Shown here: one piece after another, positions 58,401 to 64,000 of the stretch
Position numbering within the stretch: position 1 is the first letter of the stretch
Layout of the letters: each line of letters opens with the position of its first letter
NCBI GenBank assembly: GCA_026874595.1
Contig: CM049309.1
Span: 69,052,926-69,116,925, forward strand
DNA length: 64,000 bases
Origin: Sipunculus nudus
Lineage: Eukaryota > Annelida > Sipuncula > Golfingiida > Sipunculidae
Reading direction: 5' to 3'
Program-made: the position numbers and the translations under genes
Notes under the pieces: generated by a model
The model's input: the letters and a program-made list of their open reading frames with translations, nothing else
What the model was told of the DNA's origin: nothing
The model's database searches: none

Positions 58401-58403
58401 CAT
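36067..58403 (-). CDS. ANPEP: M1 zinc aminopeptidase (aminopeptidase N-like), 20 exons
   Basis: Exons in transcript order: 58403-58130, 55511-55028, 54646-54491, 53595-53478, 52103-51983, 50628-50474, 49317-49204, 48829-48629, 48213-48148, 47440-47268, 46838-46753, 43834-43707, 42898-42843, 40856-40709, 40192-40113, 38624-38514, 37830-37663, 37370-37230, 36681-36600, 36222-36067. They join in frame to 3018 nt, 1005 residues. Type II membrane topology: short cytoplasmic tail, anchor at about residues 27-50, cysteine-containing stalk, then the peptidase domain from about residue 116. GAMEN at 395-399 binds the substrate N-terminus, H431-E-L-A-H435 with E454 forms the zinc site, and Y517 is the expected transition-state tyrosine. 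The C-terminal half is an ERAP1_C-like helical domain ending [10 protein letters not shown]. The family removes neutral N-terminal residues from peptides at the cell surface. All catalytic residues are present. The closest vertebrate relatives are ANPEP and its subfamily; exact orthology is not tested. Confidence 0.93.
36600..36681 (-). CDS. ANPEP: Aminopeptidase exon 19
   Basis: Encodes [20 protein letters not shown] then THLELEQ. Acceptor CTGTCTAG, donor GTAAAC. Phase-consistent with its neighbours. Confidence 0.9.
36787..36883 (-). mobile_element. SINE tail fragment
   Basis: Reverse complement of the 3' part of the SINE at 28911-29143 (GGCACTCTCCATGGCTCGGA, GATTGTACAA and TTTATTTTACATG on the plus strand). 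5'-truncated. In aminopeptidase intron 18. Confidence 0.65.
37230..37370 (-). CDS. ANPEP: Aminopeptidase exon 18
   Basis: Encodes [20 protein letters not shown], then [14 protein letters not shown] and [10 protein letters not shown]. The I-R-x-Q-D and W-F/N-x-x-x-N-W blocks are M1 C-domain hallmarks. Donor GTGAGT. Confidence 0.92.
37410..37500. repeat. GAT/ATT trinucleotide-rich tract
   Basis: GATGATGATGATGATGATAA followed by repeated ATT/GTT units, in aminopeptidase intron 17. Confidence 0.85.
37663..37830 (-). CDS. ANPEP: Aminopeptidase exon 17
   Basis: Encodes [38 protein letters not shown] and [10 protein letters not shown]. Contains the VYC...G...W-x-F family pattern with its disulfide cysteine. 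Donor GTAAGG. Confidence 0.92.
38514..38624 (-). CDS. ANPEP: Aminopeptidase exon 16
   Basis: Encodes [20 protein letters not shown] then [16 protein letters not shown]. Two cysteines seven apart match the conserved M1 C-domain disulfide. Donor GTGAGT. Confidence 0.92.
38892..40053. mobile_element. pogo-like non-autonomous element, about 1.16 kb
   Basis: Left end CAGTCGAACCTCTTTTAATG and right end, reverse-complemented, AAGTTGAACCTCTATAATGT, both flanked by TA and both followed inside by GGGCACC and AAAGTGG words. It fills most of intron 15 of the aminopeptidase gene and contains a (CA)n(TA)n microsatellite at 39799-39836. Confidence 0.6.
39799..39836. repeat. (CA)n(TA)n microsatellite
   Basis: About 10 CA then about 9 TA units. 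Confidence 0.9.
40113..40192 (-). CDS. ANPEP: Aminopeptidase exon 15
   Basis: Encodes [20 protein letters not shown] then NDSHLV. Matches the M1 P-L-Y-x-x-x-GW pattern. Contains potential N-glycosylation sites NYT and NDS. Donor GTAAGG. Confidence 0.91.
40709..40856 (-). CDS. ANPEP: Aminopeptidase exon 14
   Basis: Encodes [35 protein letters not shown] and LSPANGLFK. Acceptor TCTGTTGTAG-like (TTGTAG|A), donor GTGATT. The first 52 or so bases of this exon, with the acceptor, form the unit of the minisatellite immediately upstream in the intron. Confidence 0.92.
40857..41745 (-). repeat. Exon-derived minisatellite, about 59-bp unit
   Basis: At least twelve units continue directly from the 5' edge of exon 14 into intron 13. 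In the gene's sense each unit reads GAGC(C)GAGCACATTAACCAG, ACGGTTGCCTT, GATTGAGTACCTTTCTGTT and ends at another TAG acceptor-like site. Unit phase measured near 40861, 40920, 40979 and 41038 is 59 bp. From about 41340 the array turns into longer composite units (with TAGATAGGACACTCGTAC on the plus strand). Confidence 0.88.
41746..42842 (-). other. Remainder of aminopeptidase intron 13
   Basis: Intron sequence between the minisatellite and exon 13. Nothing recognised; short plus-strand ORFs at 42078 and 42572 have no motif. Confidence 0.5.
42843..42898 (-). CDS. ANPEP: Aminopeptidase exon 13
   Basis: A 56-nt exon encoding [18 protein letters not shown]. The N-R-A-Q-x-x-D-D-A-F-N-L block is diagnostic of M1 aminopeptidases. 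Donor GTAAGT. Too short for ordinary ORF finding. Confidence 0.93.
43707..43834 (-). CDS. ANPEP: Aminopeptidase exon 12
   Basis: Encodes [33 protein letters not shown] and QQLKDNLT. The N-x-x-x-x-GYYRVxYD block is the conserved M1 beta-sandwich end. Donor GTAACG. Confidence 0.93.
44032..44085. repeat. (TA)n microsatellite at the Penelope insertion edge
   Basis: About 27 TA units, directly abutting the left pseudo-LTR. Confidence 0.95.
44086..44275 (+). repeat. Left pseudo-LTR
   Basis: 190 bp from GCAGACACAGGGCGAAACAC to ACAGCTCCTATCAGT. Nearly identical to 46459-46648. It contains the last part of the endonuclease ORF, as expected if it is the 3' end of a truncated upstream copy. Confidence 0.9.
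44359..46526 (+). pseudogene. Penelope-like RT and GIY-YIG polyprotein with one frameshift
   Basis: The first frame (44359-45540, 393 codons) holds RT motifs: [11 protein letters not shown] (box A), [16 protein letters not shown] (box B region) and LYMDDGLAI (box C, Y-M-D-D). Near 45510-45525 an A-rich run (AAGAAAAAACAG) shifts the frame. The protein resumes as [15 protein letters not shown] and runs to the stop at 46526. The second part has a cysteine-rich CNCR ... CPLQGNC segment, [22 protein letters not shown] (GIY-YIG endonuclease core) and SCNLCLEEK ... CRH. One indel is the only visible lesion, so this is a young, almost intact copy. The subgroup within Penelope-like elements is not assigned. 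Confidence 0.88.
46459..46648 (+). repeat. Right pseudo-LTR
   Basis: Direct-repeat partner of 44086-44275. Differences include CTCCTGGCTA versus CTCCTTGCTA and ACCTGACCC versus ACCTGGCCC. Confidence 0.9.
46753..46838 (-). CDS. ANPEP: Aminopeptidase exon 11
   Basis: Encodes [20 protein letters not shown] then IYVEKSGG. The W-x-I-P-x-x-Y block is conserved in the family. Acceptor CTGTTTTAG, donor GTGAGT. Confidence 0.92.
47103..47172. repeat. (TA)n microsatellite
   Basis: About 34 TA units with one G, in intron 10. Confidence 0.95.
47268..47440 (-). CDS. ANPEP: Aminopeptidase exon 10
   Basis: Encodes [31 protein letters not shown] and a variable loop ending ASPF. M-x-x-W-x-x-Q-x-G-F-P is a family signature. 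Donor GTAATT. Confidence 0.92.
48148..48213 (-). CDS. ANPEP: Aminopeptidase exon 9
   Basis: A 66-nt exon encoding [20 protein letters not shown] then TE. Matches Y-L-x-x-x-x-Y-x-N/G-A-x-x-x-x-LW of M1 enzymes. Donor GTATGA. Short and easily missed. Confidence 0.92.
48629..48829 (-). CDS. ANPEP: Aminopeptidase exon 8 (catalytic tyrosine)
   Basis: Encodes [24 protein letters not shown], and [21 protein letters not shown]517 in SYAKGASV is the conserved tyrosine that stabilises the transition state. Donor GTAGGA. Confidence 0.93.
49204..49317 (-). CDS. ANPEP: Aminopeptidase exon 7 (third zinc ligand)
   Basis: Encodes [34 protein letters not shown] and WDM. E454 in WLNEGF is the third zinc ligand, 18 residues after H435. 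Donor GTAAAT. Confidence 0.94.
49646..49818. mobile_element. 173-bp pogo-like MITE
   Basis: Left end TAGAGTGAAACCTGTGTAAT and right end, inverted, TACAGTGGAACCTGTTTGAA, with AGGTGGTC words inside. In aminopeptidase intron 6. Confidence 0.65.
50093..50312 (-). repeat. Dispersed repeat, copy 2 of the element at 1-219
   Basis: Reverse-complement match to 1-219, with landmarks in the same order along about 220 bp. In aminopeptidase intron 6. Confidence 0.6.
50474..50628 (-). CDS. ANPEP: Aminopeptidase exon 6 (GAMEN and HELAH)
   Basis: Encodes [29 protein letters not shown] and VVSHELAHQ. Carries the exopeptidase GAMEN box and the first two zinc ligands. The donor GTCATT is weak, but the junction to WFGN in exon 7 is exact. 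Confidence 0.95.
50640..51982 (-). other. Aminopeptidase intron 5
   Basis: A 1.35-kb intron. A poly-C run near 51774-51791 and a GGGGTTCGAACC patch near 51173 (weak SINE hint). No exon seen. Confidence 0.5.
51983..52103 (-). CDS. ANPEP: Aminopeptidase exon 5
   Basis: Encodes [44 protein letters not shown] and Y-F-x-I-x-Y-P-L-P-K are M1 signatures. Donor GTAACC. Confidence 0.94.
52438..52500. repeat. (TA)n microsatellite
   Basis: About 30 TA units with one C interruption, in intron 4. Confidence 0.95.
53478..53595 (-). CDS. ANPEP: Aminopeptidase exon 4
   Basis: Encodes [39 protein letters not shown]. The F[14 protein letters not shown] block is typical. NFT and NGT are possible N-glycosylation sites. 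Donor GTATGT. Confidence 0.93.
54491..54646 (-). CDS. ANPEP: Aminopeptidase exon 3
   Basis: Encodes [35 protein letters not shown] and [10 protein letters not shown]. The [14 protein letters not shown] block is one of the most conserved M1 stretches. Acceptor CACTGTAG, donor GTAGGA. Confidence 0.94.
55028..55511 (-). CDS. ANPEP: Aminopeptidase exon 2
   Basis: Encodes the end of the stalk (a T/P-rich stretch, [17 protein letters not shown], likely O-glycosylated), then the start of the peptidase domain: [18 protein letters not shown] and [17 protein letters not shown]. Acceptor TCAACAG, donor GTACGT. Confidence 0.93.
55660..56015 (+). repeat. Dispersed repeat family 3, copy 3
   Basis: ACTAGAAATCTGCAT ... 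GCAAACCTCCGCC ... CTGAATCCGGATCATG ... a CA-rich tail, then CTCCTGGCGGAGGCAACTA. In aminopeptidase intron 1. The longest and clearest copy, with CCTCCGCC at the start and GGCGGAGG at the end. Confidence 0.65.
56455..56715 (-). repeat. Dispersed repeat family 3, copy 4
   Basis: Minus-strand copy. On the plus strand it ends GCATTCTTTAGAATGCAGAT then TTCTAGT and has GATCCGACGCATGATCCGG. Its GGCGGAGG end is missing. Lies about 440 bp from copy 3, in opposite orientation. Confidence 0.6.
56995..57193. mobile_element. 199-bp pogo-like MITE
   Basis: Left end TA|CAATGGAACCTGTCCG and right end, inverted, TA|CAGTGAAACTCGTCTAG. The interior repeats AAGACCACCTGTCTAATAAG-type words. In aminopeptidase intron 1. 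Confidence 0.65.
57285..57420. repeat. TTCGCG-rich dispersed fragment
   Basis: TATTCTCGCGATTTTACTTT, ATTTCGCGGGTTTCCATTTT and CGCGATTTTACC recur within 70 bp. Similar words occur at 43590-43680 and 34855-34900. Probably a non-autonomous repeat. Confidence 0.4.
58130..58403 (-). CDS. ANPEP: Aminopeptidase exon 1 (tail, anchor, stalk)
   Basis: The ATG at 58401-58403 is chosen because [20 protein letters not shown] gives a hydrophilic tail before the anchor, as in the homologous 7253-7496 exon. An upstream in-frame ATG would extend it by 29 residues. The anchor is [20 protein letters not shown]. The stalk has CDCKFPE, a P/T run, [19 protein letters not shown] and a split cysteine codon. Donor GTAAGT. 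Confidence 0.87.
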
Positions 58404-59234
58404 CTTCTCCTTGTAAAAACCCTGGACAGTGTGTGACACTGTAATCCCTCCACAAGTGAAGCGCAGACGATGTAGGCCTTTATTTGACACTGCTAATACA
58501 CACGGTCAGAACGCGGCGTGCTTGGCCCCGTTTATGCGAATATGTTTGTCAACAGTTCACAGGTGCAGGGCAATTTAGAATCCTTGCATCGCACACGTTG
58601 CGCAAAGGTATAATTACAAAGTCCTGTTTTCCAGACCGCGAAAGTTATGTAGATGTTAACTGGTGCTGAAATATTTTAATGATAAATATTCCTGCGGTCA
58701 CTTCTGTTTCGGGTGAGAGCATAAGTTTCAACACATCGGCACTTGATGTGCTGAGGATGTATACTCGGCCTGCTGCAGGGGAGAGGCATATGAATATTCT
58801 GCAAACCCTCGTTTTTGTCTTAAATTCGCTGGCTGGTTAAATGGTCTTTCAGCAACTTTACAAGAAAACGTTATGATAGGATATTAGTGAAAGCGGAAAT
58901 ATTTAATTCACAACGGACGAAAGGTACATGTGTATATTTCAACAAACATTATTAGTATGACCATTTTTCATTGTTGAATTTGAACATCTTGAATGTAATT
59001 AAGAATTGTGATTTAAATATGTTATGTACATAGCAAATGCATATATGCATATTTATTATACGTGTATCATAAAATGACCATTTTAAGTCTCTTCTTTAAG
59101 ACTCCTCCTCTCTATTCCAGACATATATACTCGAAATACATAAATGCGTCGGTCATACATCACAGATATGTAAATATTTATGAATTACCGTGAAACATAT
59201 GGACAGAAAGGTACATTTTCACGATACGATTACG

Positions 59235-59286
<52 letters not shown>

Positions 59287-60361
59287 CGGTGCACGAAACG
59301 ATACTTATAACAGGATTTAGAAAAAGGGGGTTCAACCCGGGAGGATTATTGACCAAACCCCCCCAAAAAAAGGGGGGGGGGGTACCAGGCCGAAAAATTG
59401 GCCTGAAACCCTAAAAACGGTGACATTGGCTGTAAAACCGCTTCCGCAGAAGGTACATTAAAATTTATGAGTCAATATTGTTCCTTTTTTTATTAAAGAA
59501 AACATTTCTGACACAGTCCTTTCAAACACGTTAATTCCAAACTGTAAACATAAAACCGCTCTTCTTGTTTTGGGCAAACGTTTCACTCTAATGTATTTCT
59601 TGGCGCTTAGAATAATTAAATCATGTCGAACGTCGCTTAATTTCCAGTGGATGATCCAATATCGTCCACGTATCGATACAGGGGCAACTGACGACACATA
59701 ATTTCTATATTTTACTGTTTTTCTCGTTGCACTGTGTATCATTACAACTCTAGTGATATTATATTATATTATTTAATATTATATTATATATATATTATAT
59801 TAAATTATATTATACCTGCAGTAAACACAATATTCCACATGTGACATCCGTTTTTTAGTGTGTACACAAAATGGCGGCCCTCAAGGGAGGTGCCGAGAAA
59901 CTGAGAGAAATACACTTGTCAGCGATCAGAATAAGGCCAAGGGGAAGCGACCCGAAAGTACTCATGGGCGAGAATCTATCTGCCTAGACAGTTTGGTAGC
60001 AATGGGATGTGTATAGTTTAAAGAGGAATAACACTCTTTGGACCACGCCCAAGTGTAGGATTGTAGGATTATATCACACCTTATGTACTCATTGACCTGT
60101 GAGCACTTAATTCTGAACGTATTTGTTTAAAATATACCTCATAAACGCCTACCCACAGAGTGAATTGGTTCCTATACTGCATGGTATAAAAAGAACACTT
60201 TTGTACGGACGGAGAACATTAATGTAAGCCCCGACACACAGCCACAACACCATCCTTTCAGAGCTAATTAGAAGCATGGCCTCTTTCCCGCCCAATTCAA
60301 TCTACACAGTCATCACATCTCTCGAGTCAACAAGGGCTGGCTTACTCCCAACATCACCTGC
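58404..60361. other. Spacer upstream of the aminopeptidase gene
   Basis: Expected to hold the promoter, but no clear TATA box was placed. Contains a (TA)n array at 59237-59284 and a G run near 59368. Other ORFs unrecognised. Confidence 0.45.
59237..59284. repeat. (TA)n microsatellite
   Basis: About 24 TA units. Confidence 0.95.
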
Positions 60362-60625
60362 TGCTTAGGCCATACAAAAAAAATTGTTATACGGATTCGC
60401 CGCTCCATTTTTTTCCGTGGAGCAATCTTTTGTTTTAGTAAATGAAGATCAGTTCCTTGGTAATGTTGCTAATTTTTGCGAAATATGGCACACATTCATT
60501 GAGGGAATTCCTAAAGGGTATGCTCACATTTCGTGTTGAGGATAAAGAAAAAAGAGAAAAAATCGCCCGCTCGCACAATATTCTGTAGAACAATATTTTT
60601 TTTGTGCGGCCTTTAAACATTAAAG
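60362..60625 (+). repeat. Dispersed repeat family 2, copy 2
   Basis: Matches 1145-1465: TAGGCCATACAAAAAAAATT, ACGGATTCGC, GGTAATGTTGCTAATTT, TGGCACA, GAATTCCTAAA, CGCTCGCA and TTTTTTTTGTG in order. Confidence 0.55.
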
Positions 60626-62019
60626 GGCTCTGTGAACTAGAGTCCACATGAATCCTCCCTGTGCTTGCTGTCAGACCCCCTCAGGAATGGCACGTGGACG
60701 GTTTTGCACCAAATATGCCTAATCAAGCTGGGCTCCCCATCGAGACTCCCCCGAGATCTCAATGCAAATTTATTCCAAGCAGGTACAAATTGTATTGAAT
60801 GGTTGGTGGCGCTATTAAAACCGTCTACACTTATCTATGAATACCTACTCGAGATTGGGACTTGCAGGGAGGTACACTGGAAGTGTTCTAACACGGACAT
60901 TATAATCGAGCAAATCTGTAAACGCTTGATATAGGTCTCATGTATACACTCAGGTCACGGGTTCTATCCACATGTCTCGTCCCTACATTGTCTGGTTAAA
61001 TTACACTATCGTTTGAATGGCGCATACGTGAACGCAAACCTCCTTTATGAGAATCCGTGTAAAAAAGGGGGATCTTCCCTGCCCCCCTCCCCCCCCCCCC
61101 CCACACACACCCATAAAGTTCGTTGGAGACTGATTTATTATTTTTGTTATGTTTTGTGAAATCTGTTGATGTTTCTACAATACAAACCAACTATCCAGCC
61201 AAGGTAAACATAATGCTAGATAGGTATATACTTAATAATTACAGGCATGTATATGGGGGTGTAACCTCCTCACTCATGTTGACCTGTAATACATTACGGG
61301 TTACAGATCCTTTGTGCTAAGGGGGACTTGATGAACCGGGAGCTTTCATAGTAAGGTCATACAACTCTATGTATAAATCAGATAAATTAGATTTTAATCA
61401 CATTCAGAGTGTGTTTTGAATCGGACCCAAACTAATCAAGCAGGTTTGTATCGCATAAAGAGCTCTAAGTATCGTGTTATTTAAATATTGTGCGTACATG
61501 TGTTCTGATGACAGAACATCATCAACAATTTAATAATATACGCTTGTATTGCCTTTGTATCAAAAGAAATGAGTGTCTTTCTTTAAACGCCAGTCTACAC
61601 AAAGTCTCAACTTTGAACTGCCATGATTCTCGACACGTATTGACGATACACTCCATTTTTCTTTGTATATCATTTCCCAAATATAAGCTCTGAGGATATC
61701 ATGTTTTACCTTTTTAATGTGCAGCATATCTAATTTTGTTTTTGCATTTATGCTGAATATTATATAAACAAAAAGACCAGTTAATGAAAAAAAATGATTA
61801 AAAAATCTTATTTTTATATATCAACTCATTTCAAGCAGGCATATGCATAAATCTTCTAAACAAGGGAAATGTGGGTCACGGCGATCAGCTGAAATTGATT
61901 ATGAGAATATTTTTATAACGTTCAGAACAAATCTCATTCAGGAATCTGACCATTCCAATCCTTGTTCAGAATCCTGATACAGACTGTAATTTTACACAAA
62001 ACTGAACAACGTATTCTAC
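60626..62019. other. Intergenic, nothing recognised
   Basis: AT-rich spacer with a C run near 61085-61103. Short ORFs have no known motif. Confidence 0.45.
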
Positions 62020-62480
62020 CCTGTGACCTTGACCTCATGACTCAAAAAAGTTCTTACTTTTAATATTAGTGGGCCCTTTTATAAATCAATCAATCACTCT
62101 GGAGTTATCATTCAGAAAAAAAATAACTGGACAGATGGCCACTGTGTCTTCGCCCTTGTGACCCGAAAATCAACGAGTTTCATCTCCTATTTGCAGGTCA
62201 CCTATAAGTGTGTAAGATGGAAGGTTTTAAATTAAAAGTCTGGCTTAAAATGCATCCACCCTTTCTAAATAAGTGGGTTTGGTGACCTTTACCTTTGACC
62301 TCATGACACCAAATTGATAGGATACTTGCGTTAAAGGATGGCCAAATGTAAGTCAAATTTAAAATTCATATGTCAATCGAAAGTGGAATTATCATCAGGA
62401 AACAAATATGACGGACATACAGAAAGACGGACAGAATGACAGACGGACATACTGGGTGACTTAAGTGGAGCCCTAATAAC
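62020..62480 (+). repeat. TGACCTTGACC-type dispersed repeat
   Basis: TGTGACCTTGACCTCATGAC, ACCTTTACCTTTGACCTCAT and a tail of GACGGACATACAGAAAGACG-type words ending ACTTAAGTGGAGCCC. I recall such repeats as common in mollusc genomes. No coding capacity. Confidence 0.45.
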
Positions 62481-62849
62481 ACACAAGTTTTCAGGACACT
62501 AGATGAAACCACCGTTGCAAATCTTAAATAAAATCAACATAATTTGACAGTCTCAAAATAAAAGAAAAAAAACTGTAAAAATAAGAAAAAAATACAGGTG
62601 GAACCACCCGTCTTCAGGAACTGCAAAAATTAGTCAATAAATAAGCACACCGGGTTTCAGGACACTAGATGAAAACGCATTCGAGAAACGGACTGAATTG
62701 CTGTCATTTCATGGTCTCAGAAACAGAGAGGAGGGCATTATGTTCGGGCAATTAACTTCAATAAAAATACAATACTGATTTAATTCCTGGTATGTACATA
62801 AAAATAAATCGAGGAATGGTCAATATCTTATCAGAGGTTTTGATATTAG

Positions 62850-64000
62850 GAAGTATTAGAGTGGATGTGGAGAGACCAAACTACAGACGGGAGAGACACT
62901 GCTCTACTCTGGCAGGAATGAAGATGACCGTCATGAAGCTAGAGTTGGCCTCCTTCTGTCCGAGCAAGCAGCCAAAAGCCTACTAAAATGGGAGCCTGTG
63001 TCAGACCGCGTCACCGCACGGTTCGAGTCCCGCTTCCAGAAGGTGTCTCTAGTCATGTGCTACGCCCCCACCAACGTTGCAGAGGAGGAAGACAAGGAAA
63101 AATTCTACGCCTAGCTTCAGTCAGTGTTGGACAAGATTCCGAGACGGGACATGCTCATCCTGATGGGGGATATGAATGCCAAGGTTTGGACTGACAACAC
63201 CGACAGAGAGCGGGAGATGGGACGACATGGACTTGGTGAAATGAATGAGAATGGAGAGATGCTTGCTGACTTCTGCCAAATGACAGCCTTGTGATCGGAG
63301 GCACGCTTTTTCCACACAAGCATTGCCACAAAGTTACTTGGGTCTCCCCAGACCACCAAAAAGAGAACCAGATAGACCACATCATGGTGAAGCAACGCTA
63401 CAAGAGCTCCCTACAGGATGTGAGAGTCAGACGTGGCGCAGACATAGGATCAGACCATCACCTCGTTGTCACCAAGATCAAGATGCGACTGTCTGCACGA
63501 AAGAAACACCACAACCCAAGGAGAAAGTTCAATGTCAGGAAACTGAAGCAACAGGACACAAAACAGGCATTTCAGATCTCTCTCCACAACCGCTTCCAAG
63601 CTCTTCAGACAGAAGAGATAGAATAGTGGAAAACAGATGGGCAACCTTCAAAGAAGCCGTTGTTGGAGCTTGTGAAGATGTTTTGGGACGACCACAGACA
63701 AACAGGAAGCCATGGATCAGTGATGAGACTTGGCAGAAAGTGGAGTAGAGAAGAAAAGCTAAGCAGGAACTAAAACAGGCTGAGACCCAGCAGCAGAAAA
63801 AGCGGGCAGCAACCAGGCACTCCACACTTGAGAAAGAAGTCAAGAAGGAGTAAAGAGCTGACAAGCGAGCGTATATAAATACCATTGCACAGGAAGCAGA
63901 GGAAGCAGCCTGCAAGGGCGACTTAAAAACCTTGTACGCCACCACCAGACTCGTCAGTGGGAGATGCAGCAACCCAAACAGACCAGTCAGAGACAAGGAA
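62850..64000 (+). mobile_element. Decayed LINE with APE endonuclease, runs off the right edge
   Basis: Across shifting frames the plus strand encodes GVGLLLSEQAAKSLL, VSLVMCYAPTN, DMLILMGDMNAK (the G-D-x-N catalytic block), then in one frame FPHKHCHKVTWVSPDHQKEN, QIDHIMVKQRY and GADIGSDHHLVV (the S-D-H motif). These are the exonuclease-endonuclease-phosphatase domain of non-LTR retrotransposons, of the type often annotated in animals as craniofacial development protein 2-like. Stops and indels break the frame several times. The RT domain, if present, lies beyond the window. RTE-like clade by resemblance. Confidence 0.8.

Overview
The window looks like animal nuclear DNA, most plausibly from a mollusc and perhaps a bivalve. 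Genes are split into short exons by long AT-rich introns with GT...AG ends. Non-coding DNA is full of (TA)n arrays, minisatellites, small inverted-repeat transposons, a tRNA-derived SINE, two non-LTR retrotransposon fragments and a Penelope-like element. No bacterial gene organisation is visible. The taxon is an inference from this repeat make-up and from the secreted beta-lactamase-like genes, a family I associate with mollusc shell-matrix proteins. It was not tested by any search.

Layout. 1-8 kb: repeats, a CR1/L2-like LINE fragment, and two minus-strand copies (2.72-2.92 kb and 7.25-7.50 kb) of a first exon. This exon encodes a cytoplasmic tail, a transmembrane anchor and a cysteine-containing stalk, and it closely resembles exon 1 of the aminopeptidase gene at 58 kb. 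Its upstream flank is duplicated too. No catalytic exons follow inside the window, so any gene body must lie beyond the left edge. 11.3-22.0 kb: gene A, six plus-strand exons for a complete 562-residue secreted serine beta-lactamase/PBP-like protein. 23.8-33.2 kb: gene B, a tandem paralogue with the same six-exon structure. Gene B has a 5-bp deletion relative to A just before the active-site serine, so as written it is a pseudogene, a null allele or an assembly error.

36.0-58.4 kb: a complete 20-exon minus-strand gene for a 1005-residue type II membrane M1 aminopeptidase (aminopeptidase N-like) with intact GAMEN and HELAH...E zinc motifs. Intron 11 holds a Penelope-like retroelement with 190-bp pseudo-LTRs. 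Intron 13 holds a roughly 59-bp minisatellite whose unit is the splice acceptor plus the first 52 or so bases of exon 14. 58.4-62.8 kb: intergenic repeats. 62.85-64.0 kb: 5' part of a decayed LINE carrying an APE-type endonuclease, running off the right edge.

The two gene families probably work independently: secreted serine-hydrolase-fold proteins and a cell-surface exopeptidase. What links them here is repeated local duplication (tandem genes, duplicated first exons, duplicated gene tails, exon-derived minisatellite). I found no unmistakably new multi-gene system. The most unusual signals are the exon-seeded decoy-acceptor array, the orphan duplicated anchor exons, and the active-site frameshift in an otherwise conserved paralogue.
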